64,000 bases of DNA from Ochrobactrum sp. BTU1 (GTDB taxonomy: Bacteria; Pseudomonadota; Alphaproteobacteria; Rhizobiales; Rhizobiaceae), in assembly GCA_018798825.1 (NCBI GenBank), contig CP076356.1:496001-560000 (forward strand), written 5' to 3'. Both the position numbers and the translations under genes were made by a program. Below, one piece after another: positions 26,800 through 35,087 of the stretch; position 1 is the stretch's first letter, and each line of letters begins with the position of its first letter. Under the pieces are notes generated by a model. It did no database searches. It was not told the DNA's origin and saw only the letters and a program-made list of their open reading frames with translations.

Positions 26800-28050
26800 T
26801 TATGGCGTCGAAACGACATCAATCATCCCTCCGCCTGCCTTATCAGCTCGTTGAATGACAGTTCTATGCTGTGTACGGCCTTGCTTTGCAACGAAAAGCA
26901 GTAATACCAATCCACATGCAGCCAACAAAGCGCCGACATAGCCACTCGCAGCGTAACCCCAGCCAAGAGCAATCGCGATTGATGCCAACCACGGGCCGAG
27001 TGCATTGGCGATGTTGAAAGCTGCGTGGTGACTTGCCGCGGCCATGGTTTGCGCATCACCCGCAACGTCCATCAAGTAGGTCTGAAGGGGTAAGCCCAGT
27101 GATCCGGAAAACCCGATAAAAAACAGACAAGGCGCCATCAACCAGAGATTATGAACGGTGAAAGGGTACAGAATTAGCATGACCAAGGCTAGCAAAAGCA
27201 GCATTGCTGCTGTCCCGAGAAGGTTACGATCCGCTATTCGCCCAGTGATCCAAGTGCCGCTCACCATCCCGGCCCCGAAAATGACGAACATTAACGGCTC
27301 GGCCCAGTCTGGAGCGCGAGTGACTTCCTGCAAAGTACTTGCAACATAGGTGAAAACTGAAAATAGGCCGCCAAAGCCAATCGCACCAACGCTCAACGTT
27401 AATAATACTTGCTTGTTGCCGAGTGCGGCAAGCTCACCGAACGCGCCTGTAGGGGACGTCGACTTTGTATTGGGAGCAAGAAAAAGCACAAGAATGGCTG
27501 TCATAAATGCCAAAAATGCAGCAAAGCCGAAGGCAAATCGCCAGGTTAAGTTCTGTCCGATGAAACTCGAACCCGGAACTCCCAGCAGCGTGGCGAACGT
27601 TAGCCCAAGCATCACCATCGAGACGGCCCAAGATCGCTTGTTTACCGGTACGAGGGATGCCGCAACCAAGGCTGCAACCCCAAAATAAGCGCCGTGTGGC
27701 AAGCCCGCAAGGAAACGAAGAGCCACAAAGGTTGGATAGGTCGTCGCAAATGCAGCGGCCAAATTGGCAGACGCGTAAAACCCCATCAAAGTAATGAGCA
27801 GAGCTTTCCGAGGAAATTTTGAACCAAAGGCTGCAAGAACAGGTGCTCCGATGACGACGCCCAAAGCATATGCTGAAATCGCATGAGCCGCCGCCGCGGG
27901 ATCAACATTCAGATCGCTTGCGAAGTAGGGTACGAGAGACATAGCGGCGAACTCTACTGTTCCGATGGAGAAGCCACCCAACGCAAGCGCAAAGATGATC
28001 ATCCCTGCATGCGTGCGATCTATCGTTATATCGTGAGAATTAGCGTTCAA
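26800..28050 (-). CDS. MFS efflux transporter (DHA1 family)
   Basis: The 416-residue protein has 12 predicted helices and the AraJ/YdhP-type DHA1 pattern (GGFSIGTVEFAAMSLVPYFA in helix 1; FGSKFPRKALL as motif A; RFLAGLPHGAYFGVAAL in helix 4; LGVPGSSFIGQNLTWRFAFG in helix 5). The listed start is TTG 28050 with a purine-rich stretch before it; an in-frame ATG at 28002 sits at the edge of helix 1 and would be short. It is a single gene converging with the unknown 468-aa gene. The substrate is unknown. Confidence 0.86.
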   Translation of the reverse strand: MNANSHDITIDRTHAGMIIFALALGGFSIGTVEFAAMSLVPYFASDLNVDPAAAAHAISAYALGVVIGAPVLAAFGSKFPRKALLITLMGFYASANLAAAFATTYPTFVALRFLAGLPHGAYFGVAALVAASLVPVNKRSWAVSMVMLGLTFATLLGVPGSSFIGQNLTWRFAFGFAAFLAFMTAILVLFLAPNTKSTSPTGAFGELAALGNKQVLLTLSVGAIGFGGLFSVFTYVASTLQEVTRAPDWAEPLMFVIFGAGMVSGTWITGRIADRNLLGTAAMLLLLALVMLILYPFTVHNLWLMAPCLFFIGFSGSLGLPLQTYLMDVAGDAQTMAAASHHAAFNIANALGPWLASIAIALGWGYAASGYVGALLAACGLVLLLFVAKQGRTQHRTVIQRADKAGGGMIDVVSTP

Positions 28051-28820
28051 TTTTTTCTGTTCTACATTTGGATTGTTGGTCGTCTTAAAAGTCGATCGAG
28101 GTTCGGTGTGTTACTCTCGCTCGCCCTGACGGCGCTGATGGCATGTTCGAGCGGAAATTGATAGCGAACGCATCCGTTTTGCAGCAGTTTCGATCTATCC
28201 GACGATCAAATTTATGCGATACTGGAGCGCATGTGGTACACTCTAAGCTCCGATCGCAATGTGATGTGATCACTTAAGCCTTAAGCCACTACGGGAAGAC
28301 CTGCCAAATCTGGCCAAATGCAGCAATATTGCAGAGGGCCAAGGAGAGCGTTCAAGTAAACGTGTCGGTTCGATGATGGTATCGGAAAAAGAGCAGTGCA
28401 TAATGCCACGCCCAGGTCGAACAGACTGGAAACATCATTCCATTCATTGGCATACTCTATCCCGTTCGAGTTCTTTTGGGCCGAGTTTTTCGAACATGAC
28501 GCCCTGCACATTCTAACGAGGCTTTCATTTTCAAATTTAAGTCGCACGCGTTGGGTTTCTTGCTGACGACCGCCGTAACCGCGCATTCCACCGACGCAAT
28601 GGGTATTCGCGAAGCCCAATCCGATCAATACGAAACGCGGCAAGTTGACATCAGCATAAGTTTTTATTGTTTATTTTTCTATTTACAACAGCATTAATAT
28701 TTGTTTTTATTATCTTGCCTCCCTTCTATTATATAAAAGGAAAATATATAATAGTTATATATAGTAAGATTTCATTTCTAAATGACAAAATATGAATATA
28801 AAAATAATTGGAGAAAATAA
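28051..28820. other. AT-rich intergenic region before the beta-sandwich protein
   Basis: There is no supported gene. Open frames on both strands between 28271 and 28643 lack start signals and a recognisable product. From about 28650 the DNA becomes extremely AT-rich, with several TATATA-like stretches that could act as promoter elements for the gene at 28821. The abrupt change suggests acquired DNA. Confidence 0.5.
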
Positions 28821-29531
28821 ATGACCAACTCAAATACATTGCGTCACCGGCCTCTACAATTCGGTGGGGGAAAAGCTATCACGGGCATGATAGGTAACTA
28901 TTCGGCGTGGGCAAGTGTCGGTTTAACATCTGCAACCGATCCAATAATCCAAGAGTTCACCACTTCCTGGATCGTTCCAACTTCCCCAAATCCAGGCCAA
29001 AAAACACTTTTTTTATGGAATGGCCTGCAGTCGGATAGTAACCGCGCAGGACTGATCCAGCCTGTACTAACTTGGGATCCCAATGAAAAGAGCTGGAACG
29101 TGTCTTGCTGGTACACTAAGGACGATAAAAATTATGTCAGAGGCGATGGTGTCTCAGTAGTGCCAGGGGAAAGCTTACAAGCACGAATATCGTTCGTTTC
29201 TCAAACGGAAAATGCGTATACATATACAATGGAATTTGTTGGCTCTAAGTTTGCATCAACGAAGGTAACAGTTGATATGCCATCTGCCATGAACTTACTC
29301 CTCGAATGCTTTGAGCCTTATACCGATGATTGGCATGATCTTCCACCTGATGAGCTCGTTAGAATGACAAATATAAATGTTAAACTTGTTCCACAAGGCA
29401 ATTTTCAGCCAAAAATCAATAACCTAAAATGGAATTTTTATAACAACGGTATTGTTACTCCATCCGGCAAAAACGGTGCCGTCATTAACAATAGCGCCAT
29501 TTTTGGAGAAATAGACTTTTACTTTAGATAG
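28821..29531 (+). CDS. G1-peptidase/lectin-like beta-sandwich protein (236 aa)
   Basis: ATG 28821 has GGAG eight bases upstream. There is no signal peptide. The core reads TTSWIVPTSP, TLFLWNGLQSDSNRAGLIQP, VLTWDPNEKSWNVSCWY, then DGVSVVPGESLQARISFV. The same order (FLWNGLQ, LIQPVLxW, W.V..WY, V.PG..L.g.I) is seen in secreted fungal proteins with a concanavalin-like fold distantly related to eqolisin (G1) peptidases. The eqolisin catalytic Gln/Glu pair cannot be confirmed by eye, so it may be a lectin or binding module. The codon use is clearly AT-richer than its neighbours, pointing to horizontal transfer. Confidence 0.6.
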   Translation: MTNSNTLRHRPLQFGGGKAITGMIGNYSAWASVGLTSATDPIIQEFTTSWIVPTSPNPGQKTLFLWNGLQSDSNRAGLIQPVLTWDPNEKSWNVSCWYTKDDKNYVRGDGVSVVPGESLQARISFVSQTENAYTYTMEFVGSKFASTKVTVDMPSAMNLLLECFEPYTDDWHDLPPDELVRMTNINVKLVPQGNFQPKINNLKWNFYNNGIVTPSGKNGAVINNSAIFGEIDFYFR

Positions 29532-29830
29532 TTAATAATGAATATATGGGGCAAAGATTTTTTGCGTATCTTTGATTTGCTTCGTTTCTCAAAATGAACC
29601 GAAAATACGTATTCTGTATGAAGGAGCAGACCGGATATTCTAAAATCCTGTCGGAACAGATGAAATGCTATTTTTCCATCATTTGTCCTAACTGGCATAG
29701 TACATCTTGCATTTTTTGCGGCTGAGAAGAGTCGGTGCGTGCCGTAGTGCGCCTATACGACATACATATGTTTACCGTCACAGCGTGAGTCCTGTTTTTT
29801 TACATGATAGGATTTTTCGGATTTTCTGGC

Positions 29831-29996
29831 TTACATAAACTCCGCCTGAATTCCTGTTTCTCGGGCGATATTTGCTGGCGCTTCAATGAAATCCGAGTCT
29901 GATGCCACAAGTGTACGAACCCCGATTTTCTGAAATATACTAACGGCAAGCGCCCCTATTTCGGCAACTCTCAGGGCTTCACATAGGGTCTGCTGT
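29831..29996 (-). pseudogene. 3' remnant of an unidentified gene
   Basis: The minus strand reads LCEALRVAEIGALAVSIFQK, then IGVRTLVASDSDFIEAPANI and an IQAEFM end before TAA at 29831-29833. The composition is protein-like and typical of a cytoplasmic enzyme, but the family is not recognised. The 5' part is lost where an IS30-type end begins at about 29999, so the element probably truncated this gene. Confidence 0.4.
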
Positions 29997-29998
29997 TG

Positions 29999-30165
29999 TT
30001 GGAAAAGCTATCCCAACTTCATCATCCCTATGGTGAGGGTATCTGATTATGCAGCTTCCTGCGAAGGGGAAGCTGACACTTCAGCGGGTGTCTTGAATCC
30101 AAGACACTTGCGCTGGGTTGCGTTGAGATCATGGGCGAGGGCAGTCAACTGAGCCAGGCTGACCT
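29999..30165 (-). mobile_element. IS30-family element, 3' end fragment
   Basis: The sequence from TTGG at 29999 to the stop codon at 30047 matches, with few changes, the stretch 31385-31435 after the IS30 transposase at 31433. The following minus-strand codons encode QLTALAHDLNATQRKCLGFK and an SQEAA end, the C-terminus of that transposase. It breaks off at about 30165, where an ISNCY fragment starts. Confidence 0.7.
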
Positions 30166-30167
30166 CA

Positions 30168-30340
30168 TACGCATTTGCTGCTCGATCGTATCGATTTCAC
30201 GCAGCCGCAATTCCTTGGCCAGACAATCTTGCAAAGACACGGCATTTGGGCTGCGGAATACTGGCGCAAATATTGTCGATGTTGAGCTCATAAAGCGCGG
30301 GACCAAATTGTGTCAGGCCACTTGTTCGATCTTCTCTTAA
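30168..30340 (-). mobile_element. ISNCY transposase gene fragment
   Basis: This stretch resembles 38749-38935 inside the intact ISNCY transposase gene, same orientation. Shared blocks include CTCGATCGTATCGAT-like, CGCAGCCGCAATTCCTT and TGTCGATGTTGAGCTCATAA. A segment of about 25 bp is missing and there are many substitutions, so it is an old, inactive copy. Confidence 0.7.
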
Positions 30341-30669
30341 CCGTGGGTCGTACGAAACACGGGCGCCAGATGGTTAGGGGCTCGGGCCATAGCCCGATTG
30401 TGGCTTGATAAAAGTTCCGGATTAGAGTGCTATGGCATTTAGGCAGACCATAGCGCCGTTGTCTGTCAGGGTAGCATTCTTTGAATCGCATACCCTTTCG
30501 GCCTAGGGCCTTTTCAGTTACTGTTTTGTTTGTGGTGTATCCAGCTAGCGCAATCAAGATAGTTTGCTGGATCAACGCGTCCAAATTGTGGGTCCATCGT
30601 TGTTACTCTTGCGCGCTCCAAAACAGCATTATACATTCGTTATCGGCGTTCTAAATGACAATCCGATTA

Positions 30670-31080
30670 TTAAGATCGTTGAAACGCAGACAACCTACCA
30701 TCAGCGGCAGCGGATTGAATTTTCTTCGCGATTTCTTTGAGGAACGCGGGGCTGACCGCGCCTAATGGACGGGTGCCATCAAAGTCATATGGGTGATCAA
30801 GATCGACGAGATTATATTCATCAAGAATAATCCAGCAAGGATAAGCCAATCCGGCCCGTCTGCATTCAATCTGGTTAAAGGCAAGAGCTATGCGGCTGGC
30901 GTCTGGCTCCTGTGAGGTGATCGGAAACAGGAACAACCGAGCGGGATTATCCGGCGTGCGAATGACGATACAAACCGGGCGCGCTTTCCGACCGGATTCC
31001 TCGCCGGTTTTTGCCTGCCACTTCCAGAGATAGAAGAACCTGACGATCTGGCCGCGTTCAAGCATCTGTGTCACTTTCAT
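30670..31080 (-). CDS. PemK/MazF-like toxin of a type II toxin-antitoxin pair
   Basis: The 136-residue protein begins with an ERGQIVRFFYLWKWQAKTGE segment, then KARPVCIVIRT, the G.iV...KaRPvlVi pattern of PemK/MazF-like endoribonucleases. LFLFPITSQEP occupies the position of the conserved PIT/PLTS strand. Such toxins cleave mRNA when the antitoxin is lost. It overlaps the antitoxin gene by 23 bp (31058-31080); an internal ATG at 31065 is an alternative start. The protein is somewhat longer than classical MazF, as in the alphaproteobacterial PemK-like subgroup. Confidence 0.72.
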   Translation of the reverse strand: MKVTQMLERGQIVRFFYLWKWQAKTGEESGRKARPVCIVIRTPDNPARLFLFPITSQEPDASRIALAFNQIECRRAGLAYPCWIILDEYNLVDLDHPYDFDGTRPLGAVSPAFLKEIAKKIQSAAADGRLSAFQRS

Positions 31081-31309
31081 TTATGATCGCATCCAGTCCG
31101 TCCATTAGTTCGCGGTGTATATGATCCGGGGCATCAAACAGACCGTAAGCATCTGCTTGCGGCTTCCCCAGAAGTCGGCGGTAGGCATCCGCTGTAACGA
31201 TAACCAGCTTTTCCTTGCCGCGTTTCGTGAGAGAAACCGGCTCGATCAGTGCTGTTTCCAGTATTTCACCGGACAGGCGATTCATGTCAGAAAAGGTGAA
31301 TTGCTTCAT
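31058..31309 (-). CDS. Phd/YefM-like antitoxin
   Basis: The 83-residue protein has the Phd/YefM DNA-binding start (FTFSDMNRLSGEILETALIE, then PVSLTKRGKEKLVIVTADAYRRLL), the usual N-terminal repressor and dimer domain. A charged, flexible C-terminus (GLDAIINESDTDA) is expected to wrap the toxin. It is the first gene of the pair and overlaps the toxin gene. A symmetric TACGTA pair sits 19 bp upstream and could be its operator. Confidence 0.8.
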   Translation of the reverse strand: MKQFTFSDMNRLSGEILETALIEPVSLTKRGKEKLVIVTADAYRRLLGKPQADAYGLFDAPDHIHRELMDGLDAIINESDTDA

Positions 31310-31327
31310 AATGGTCGCTCCTTTAAT

Positions 31328-31342
31328 TACGTAATATACGTA
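31328..31342. promoter_or_regulatory. Paired TACGTA palindrome, candidate antitoxin operator
   Basis: Two self-complementary TACGTA hexamers (31328-31333 and 31337-31342) lie three bases apart, 19-33 bp before the antitoxin start. Phd-type antitoxins bind such short palindromes to autoregulate. The site lies between the gene and an IS30 end at 31385. Confidence 0.5.
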
Positions 31343-31432
31343 TTTCAGGTATTTTATGCAAGTTTTTATCTTTACTACAACGCCTTGGAGAAGCTATCCC
31401 AAATACATCATGCCTATGGTGAGGGTATCTGA

Positions 31433-32268
31433 TTAAGCTGCTTCCTGCAAAAGTGTAGCAAAAACCTCGGCGGGTGTCTTGAATCCAAGACACATGCGCG
31501 GGATTGCATTGAGATTGTGGGCGAGGGCAGTTAACTGAACCTGGCTAACCAGCGTTAGGTCCGTGTTGCTGGGTAAATACCGTCGAACGCGCTTGTTGAT
31601 GTTCTCGATCGCACCTTTTTGCCATGGTGAGTTTGGGTCGCAAAACGAGCTTGTTGCCCCCATTCCATCCTCCAAAGCCCGATAAGCCATAAACTCGGAA
31701 CCACGATCAAAGGTAAAACTGCGGCGTGCGTGATAAGGCAGTGCGGCGAAGGTCTGAATGATTTTGTTCATTATAGGCTTTGAGTGCCGGCTGCTATTTT
31801 TAATGATGACGCAATAACGGCTCTTGCGTTCAACAAGCGTCATGACATTGGCTTCTCCAAGGTCACGTTCAAAGATAATGAAATCACCTTCCCAGTTGCC
31901 GAATTGCAGACGATTGCCAATAAAATCAGGACGTTGATGAATACGAAAGGCTTCTGGAATGCGGGAACTGCGCGATCTTCTGGTGCCGCGTGGGCAGCGT
32001 TTTGTTCGCATCTCAGCCAGGTGTTCATACAGCTTCAGCGCGTATTCTTCCTTTGAATAGATGAAACGATAGATTGTTTCGGCACACAGACGTATTGCGC
32101 TTAGACCATGGCTAACCAGTCGGCCGCAGATCTGTTCCGGCGACCAATGGGCCTCCAATTGTTCTATGACGAACTTACGCAGCTCTGGGTAACGTCTGAG
32201 CTTGCGCAACCGTGTTCTGCGGTCTTTGCTGATGTTGTCGGCAACAACGCTATGATAGCCATTATAGG
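31433..32268 (-). pseudogene. IS30-family transposase, 5'-truncated
   Basis: The frame encodes the catalytic part of an IS30 transposase: GNWEGDFIIF (first Asp), TFDRGSEF (second Asp) and SPWQKGAIENINKR (Glu). Compared with the intact IS30 protein at 36106-37116 it lacks about 60 N-terminal residues with the helix-turn-helix. The homology begins at YNGYHSVVADN and stops abruptly near 32268. The only in-frame start (TTG 32209) is internal. The 3' end of the element reaches 31385. The enzyme should not recognise its DNA ends. Confidence 0.8.
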
Positions 32269-32431
32269 GGGCTGAAAAAGCGCAGTCAAAAATAGTACGC
32301 TAAGCCCGAACGAACGATGAATTTGCGTTCCGCTCGGGTCGAAACGATATAGTCGGGGCTACTTACGCTGTGCGAATTGACACTCTTGGATTGCTTTGCA
32401 GGTCCGCCGATCAACTGGGCGATAATGGATA

Positions 32432-32704
32432 CTAGAGGTCTACAGTGAGTTCATAAATGCCTCGCGCAGCGAGCACCGTCTTTGAATAAGTAATCCGCCG
32501 TATGTTCGTAAGTTCCCACGCTAACCATCCCTCTTCAAAATAGTTCGCGCAAGCTGCGGCCATATCGGTATGCAGAAACGGCGTGACAGATGCGATCCTC
32601 ACGATGGCAACAGCTCTACCGTCTTGATCCTCTTCGCCATCTGCTCGTAGGAATCCATCATTTTCAACGATCAGTAGTTCTTCGTCGGGCCGAAGGCTTG
32701 GAGA
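32432..32704 (-). pseudogene. ASCH-domain protein remnant
   Basis: The minus-strand frame encodes LRPDEELLIVENDGFLRADG, then RAVAIVRIASVTPF and GWLAWELTNIRRI, ending GIYELTVDL. The AIVRI.sV...W.WELtniR.I...GIYEL order is that of the ASCH/EVE-like RNA-binding fold. There is a stop immediately before the first codon and no plausible start, so the 5' part is missing. Confidence 0.5.
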
Positions 32705-32879
32705 CTACCGCCTCACCTCAAGCGTTTTGAGACCGCGTACGATTTTCAGTCCGCTTGACGCGACAACTGATAAAGCCTTCAAACTGCACCCCTTCGTGCA
32801 TACAGCAGTTTGCACACTTCTTACTGCCTGTCCGATACCACAGCAACATCCCCACGGGCACGACCCTGATCACTTACGT

Positions 32880-33126
32880 TGTCATTCCGACCTAGCCGGA
32901 ATTAACTCTAAACTCATGCAGCACGCAACAATCGGCCGGTGCGGATGTTGGCTTGGCAGTGGCGTTGCTGACATATAAAGCTGCGCCTTCTCAACTGGTA
33001 GATATTAGTGAGAAGACCAAATTACCGCCATTACCGAAACGGGACATTGTTTTTGTCTCAAGTGTTACCGGTGAACGGGCAGCGTCAGTGTTGCGCCGCC
33101 TCGTTCTTGCATTTCAGGCTTTGTAA
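32880..33126 (+). pseudogene. LysR-regulator C-terminal remnant (frameshifted)
   Basis: From 32941 the plus strand reads ADVGLAVALLTYKAAPSQLV, DISEKTKLPPLPKRDIVFV and a VLRRLVLAFQAL end, the last portion of a LysR effector domain. Just upstream, in another frame, DLAGINSKLMQHATIG fits the preceding helix, so a frameshift at about 32940 splits it. The DNA-binding domain is gone. Confidence 0.5.
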
Positions 33127-33157
33127 AAAGGGTTAACCACACCGCTTGCGTCTCAGT

Positions 33158-33553
33158 TTAAGCAACCGATGTTTCATGCAAATGTTTCCATTGCAATTGG
33201 GTGCTTATGTTGCTCAGGAAGGTTGTCGCCACGCGCTTTTTTGGTTCGTGGCCTGACTCCTCCTGAATTTCATGATAGGTTACAATAGCGCCATCAGCAC
33301 CTTCATATATAACAGACATATTTTCGAGGGTAATTTTCAGCCCTGATTTTGCACCGGCCTGTGTTTTAAAAAAGGCACTGATTTCAGGATAGCCAAGCTC
33401 TGAACCGCCCATCGTGATCATTGTGAAATCTGCTGAAAAACCGGCCATGAGTTTTTCATAGAGTTTAGCACTGTTATCGGCGCCGCTAAACCAGTCCTCA
33501 ATCATGCTGACCGTGTTGCGGATAAGGTCAAAATACATATCGGATTGTGTCAT
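33158..33553 (-). CDS. SnoaL-like (NTF2-fold) small protein
   Basis: ATG 33553 with AAGAGA upstream gives 131 residues; a start at 33604 would overlap the exporter gene. The protein has the short helical start and curved-sheet pattern of the NTF2/SnoaL superfamily (YEKLMAGFSADFTMITMGG, ENMSVIYEGADGAIVTYHEI, ATTFLSNI). Such proteins act as small isomerases, hydrolases or binding domains. It lies 16 bp after the DHA2 exporter gene and is probably co-transcribed. The C-terminal end WKHLHETSVA fits the fold. Ligand unknown. Confidence 0.68.
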   Translation of the reverse strand: MTQSDMYFDLIRNTVSMIEDWFSGADNSAKLYEKLMAGFSADFTMITMGGSELGYPEISAFFKTQAGAKSGLKITLENMSVIYEGADGAIVTYHEIQEESGHEPKKRVATTFLSNISTQLQWKHLHETSVA

Positions 33554-33569
33554 TGTGAATCTCTTTTGC

Positions 33570-34982
33570 TTAGGTTTGGGATTGAAGATTGGCAAGAATT
33601 TCACGGTTTGGTAGCCGCGCGCATATGGCGAGCGGGATCAAAGCAGTCAGGGCGATGATCAGAAAACAGCTATGGAAAGCCTGTATCGCAGCTTTGGACT
33701 GAGACGGGTCGGTTACATCAGTAACAGCGTGCCAGGATAAAATAGCGCTGAGAAACAGAGACAGAAGAGCGACGCCTAAACCAAAGGCCAGCTGCCGGTT
33801 GATGTTCCAGATTGCGCTGGCATCTGCCAGATCGGATGCTTGAACCTGTATAAAGGCAGTGCTTTGTGCAGTGCTGCTACACAGACTGCCGCCGAAGCCC
33901 ATAAAAGCGAATGCAATCATGAACAGCGAATATTGGTCTGCACTCTGTGTTTGAGAGAGCATAGCAATACCGCAGCCTTGCAGGACGCAACCCATCATAA
34001 ACAGCGGACGTGGCCCGCAACGATTATAGAATTTTCCGGTCAGGCTGATGGCAATAAATGAAGCCAGCGACCATGGGAGCATCAGAAAACCGGTATTTGC
34101 GGCTGTCATTCGCAGTACCGATTGAAGATAAAGCATTGTAATCATACTGATGCCAATAAACACACCAGGGATCAGCAAATAAACAAGCATTGATGTTCCC
34201 ATCAGGAGATCAGCGGTTAAGCGCAAATTCAGGATGGGCTGTGGTTTTTTCAGGCTGAGGCGAATGAAGAGGGCGATAGCTGCCAGCCCGGCTAAAACGC
34301 TAAGTGTTCCGTTGTAGAGCATTCCTTGATCGGCGAGTTGTGACAGGCCAAACAATAAAAACACCAATCCGAGTGAGCCGGTAAGAAAGCTGAAGAAATC
34401 AAATGGCGGAATAGGGCTGGTATGCTGGTTAACTGTTTTAAGCCAGATAAGGGCAAAACAGAGTGTTAAAAGTGCTAGTGGCAGGTTGAGAAAGAATATC
34501 CAGCGCCAGCCAAGGTAATCAACAATGATCCCGCCTGCCGCAGGCGAGAGAGCCGGTGCGAGTAAGGCAACGAGCATGATGACCGAAGACAGGCCGGCCC
34601 GTTCATCCGGCCGGTAATGCTGATATGTCAAAGTCTGGCCAACCGGAATAAGCAGGCCACCACCCAAACCTTGGAATACCCGCCATGCAATCAGGGTGTA
34701 AACTGATCCGGCCATGCCTGCGCCCGCTGTAGCAACTGCAAACAGCGTCAGCGACAGTCGCAATATGGTTCTGGCGCCGTAGCGTTTAGATAACCAGCTG
34801 CTCAAAGGTATAATCAATGTCAGGCCGAGAATGTAGCCCGTGCCAATCCAGCTAAGTTCTGTCACCGTTGCATTAAGATCGCGTGCGATGAGCGGATAAG
34901 CAACACTCGCGACAAAGAGATTAATAAGGTCCAGAAAGAAACCCAGCAGATAAATAGTCGCGATTTTAGTCCGGTATGCCAT
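33570..34982 (-). CDS. EmrB/QacA-type MFS drug efflux transporter (DHA2)
   Basis: The 470-residue protein has about 14 hydrophobic segments and DHA2 hallmarks: LNATVTELSWIGTGYILG after helix 1, SWLSKRYGARTILRLSL as motif A, RVFQGLGGGLLIPVGQTL in helix 4 and LAPALSPAAGGIIVDYLGWR in helix 5. It would export drugs or related compounds with proton antiport. The cassette has a divergent LysR gene and a downstream SnoaL-like gene, so the exporter is likely inducible. The module lies between IS30-family sequences. Confidence 0.9.
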   Translation of the reverse strand: MAYRTKIATIYLLGFFLDLINLFVASVAYPLIARDLNATVTELSWIGTGYILGLTLIIPLSSWLSKRYGARTILRLSLTLFAVATAGAGMAGSVYTLIAWRVFQGLGGGLLIPVGQTLTYQHYRPDERAGLSSVIMLVALLAPALSPAAGGIIVDYLGWRWIFFLNLPLALLTLCFALIWLKTVNQHTSPIPPFDFFSFLTGSLGLVFLLFGLSQLADQGMLYNGTLSVLAGLAAIALFIRLSLKKPQPILNLRLTADLLMGTSMLVYLLIPGVFIGISMITMLYLQSVLRMTAANTGFLMLPWSLASFIAISLTGKFYNRCGPRPLFMMGCVLQGCGIAMLSQTQSADQYSLFMIAFAFMGFGGSLCSSTAQSTAFIQVQASDLADASAIWNINRQLAFGLGVALLSLFLSAILSWHAVTDVTDPSQSKAAIQAFHSCFLIIALTALIPLAICARLPNREILANLQSQT

Positions 34983-35040
34983 GGGATCTCCTTACGAAGA
35001 CCCGTCTATACGCCTTATGGTAATGATGATAAGCCTGACA

Positions 35041-35062
35041 ATTCTGAAATAAATAGCAGAAT
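35041..35062. promoter_or_regulatory. LysR-type operator candidate
   Basis: ATTCTG (35041-35046) and CAGAAT (35057-35062) are exact reverse complements with a 10-base AT-rich spacer, in the short divergent region between the DHA2 exporter and the LysR gene. The dyad matches the size and symmetry of LysR boxes. Confidence 0.6.
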
Positions 35063-35087
35063 AATTTTGACAATAGGCACTGTTCTC

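Larger units (their letters stand above)
29532..30669. other. Mobile-element debris without intact genes
   Basis: About 1.1 kb between the beta-sandwich gene and the toxin gene. It contains, in order, a decayed gene tail (29831-29996), the 3' end of an IS30-type element (29999-30165) and a fragment of an ISNCY transposase gene (30168-30340). The rest (30341-30669) has a minus-strand open frame of 98 codons that I do not recognise. Confidence 0.6.
32269..33157. other. Interval with two gene remnants
   Basis: The region between the truncated IS30 and the SnoaL-like gene has no intact gene. It contains an ASCH-domain remnant on the minus strand (32432-32704) and a LysR remnant on the plus strand (to 33126). 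The rest shows no recognisable feature. Confidence 0.55.
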
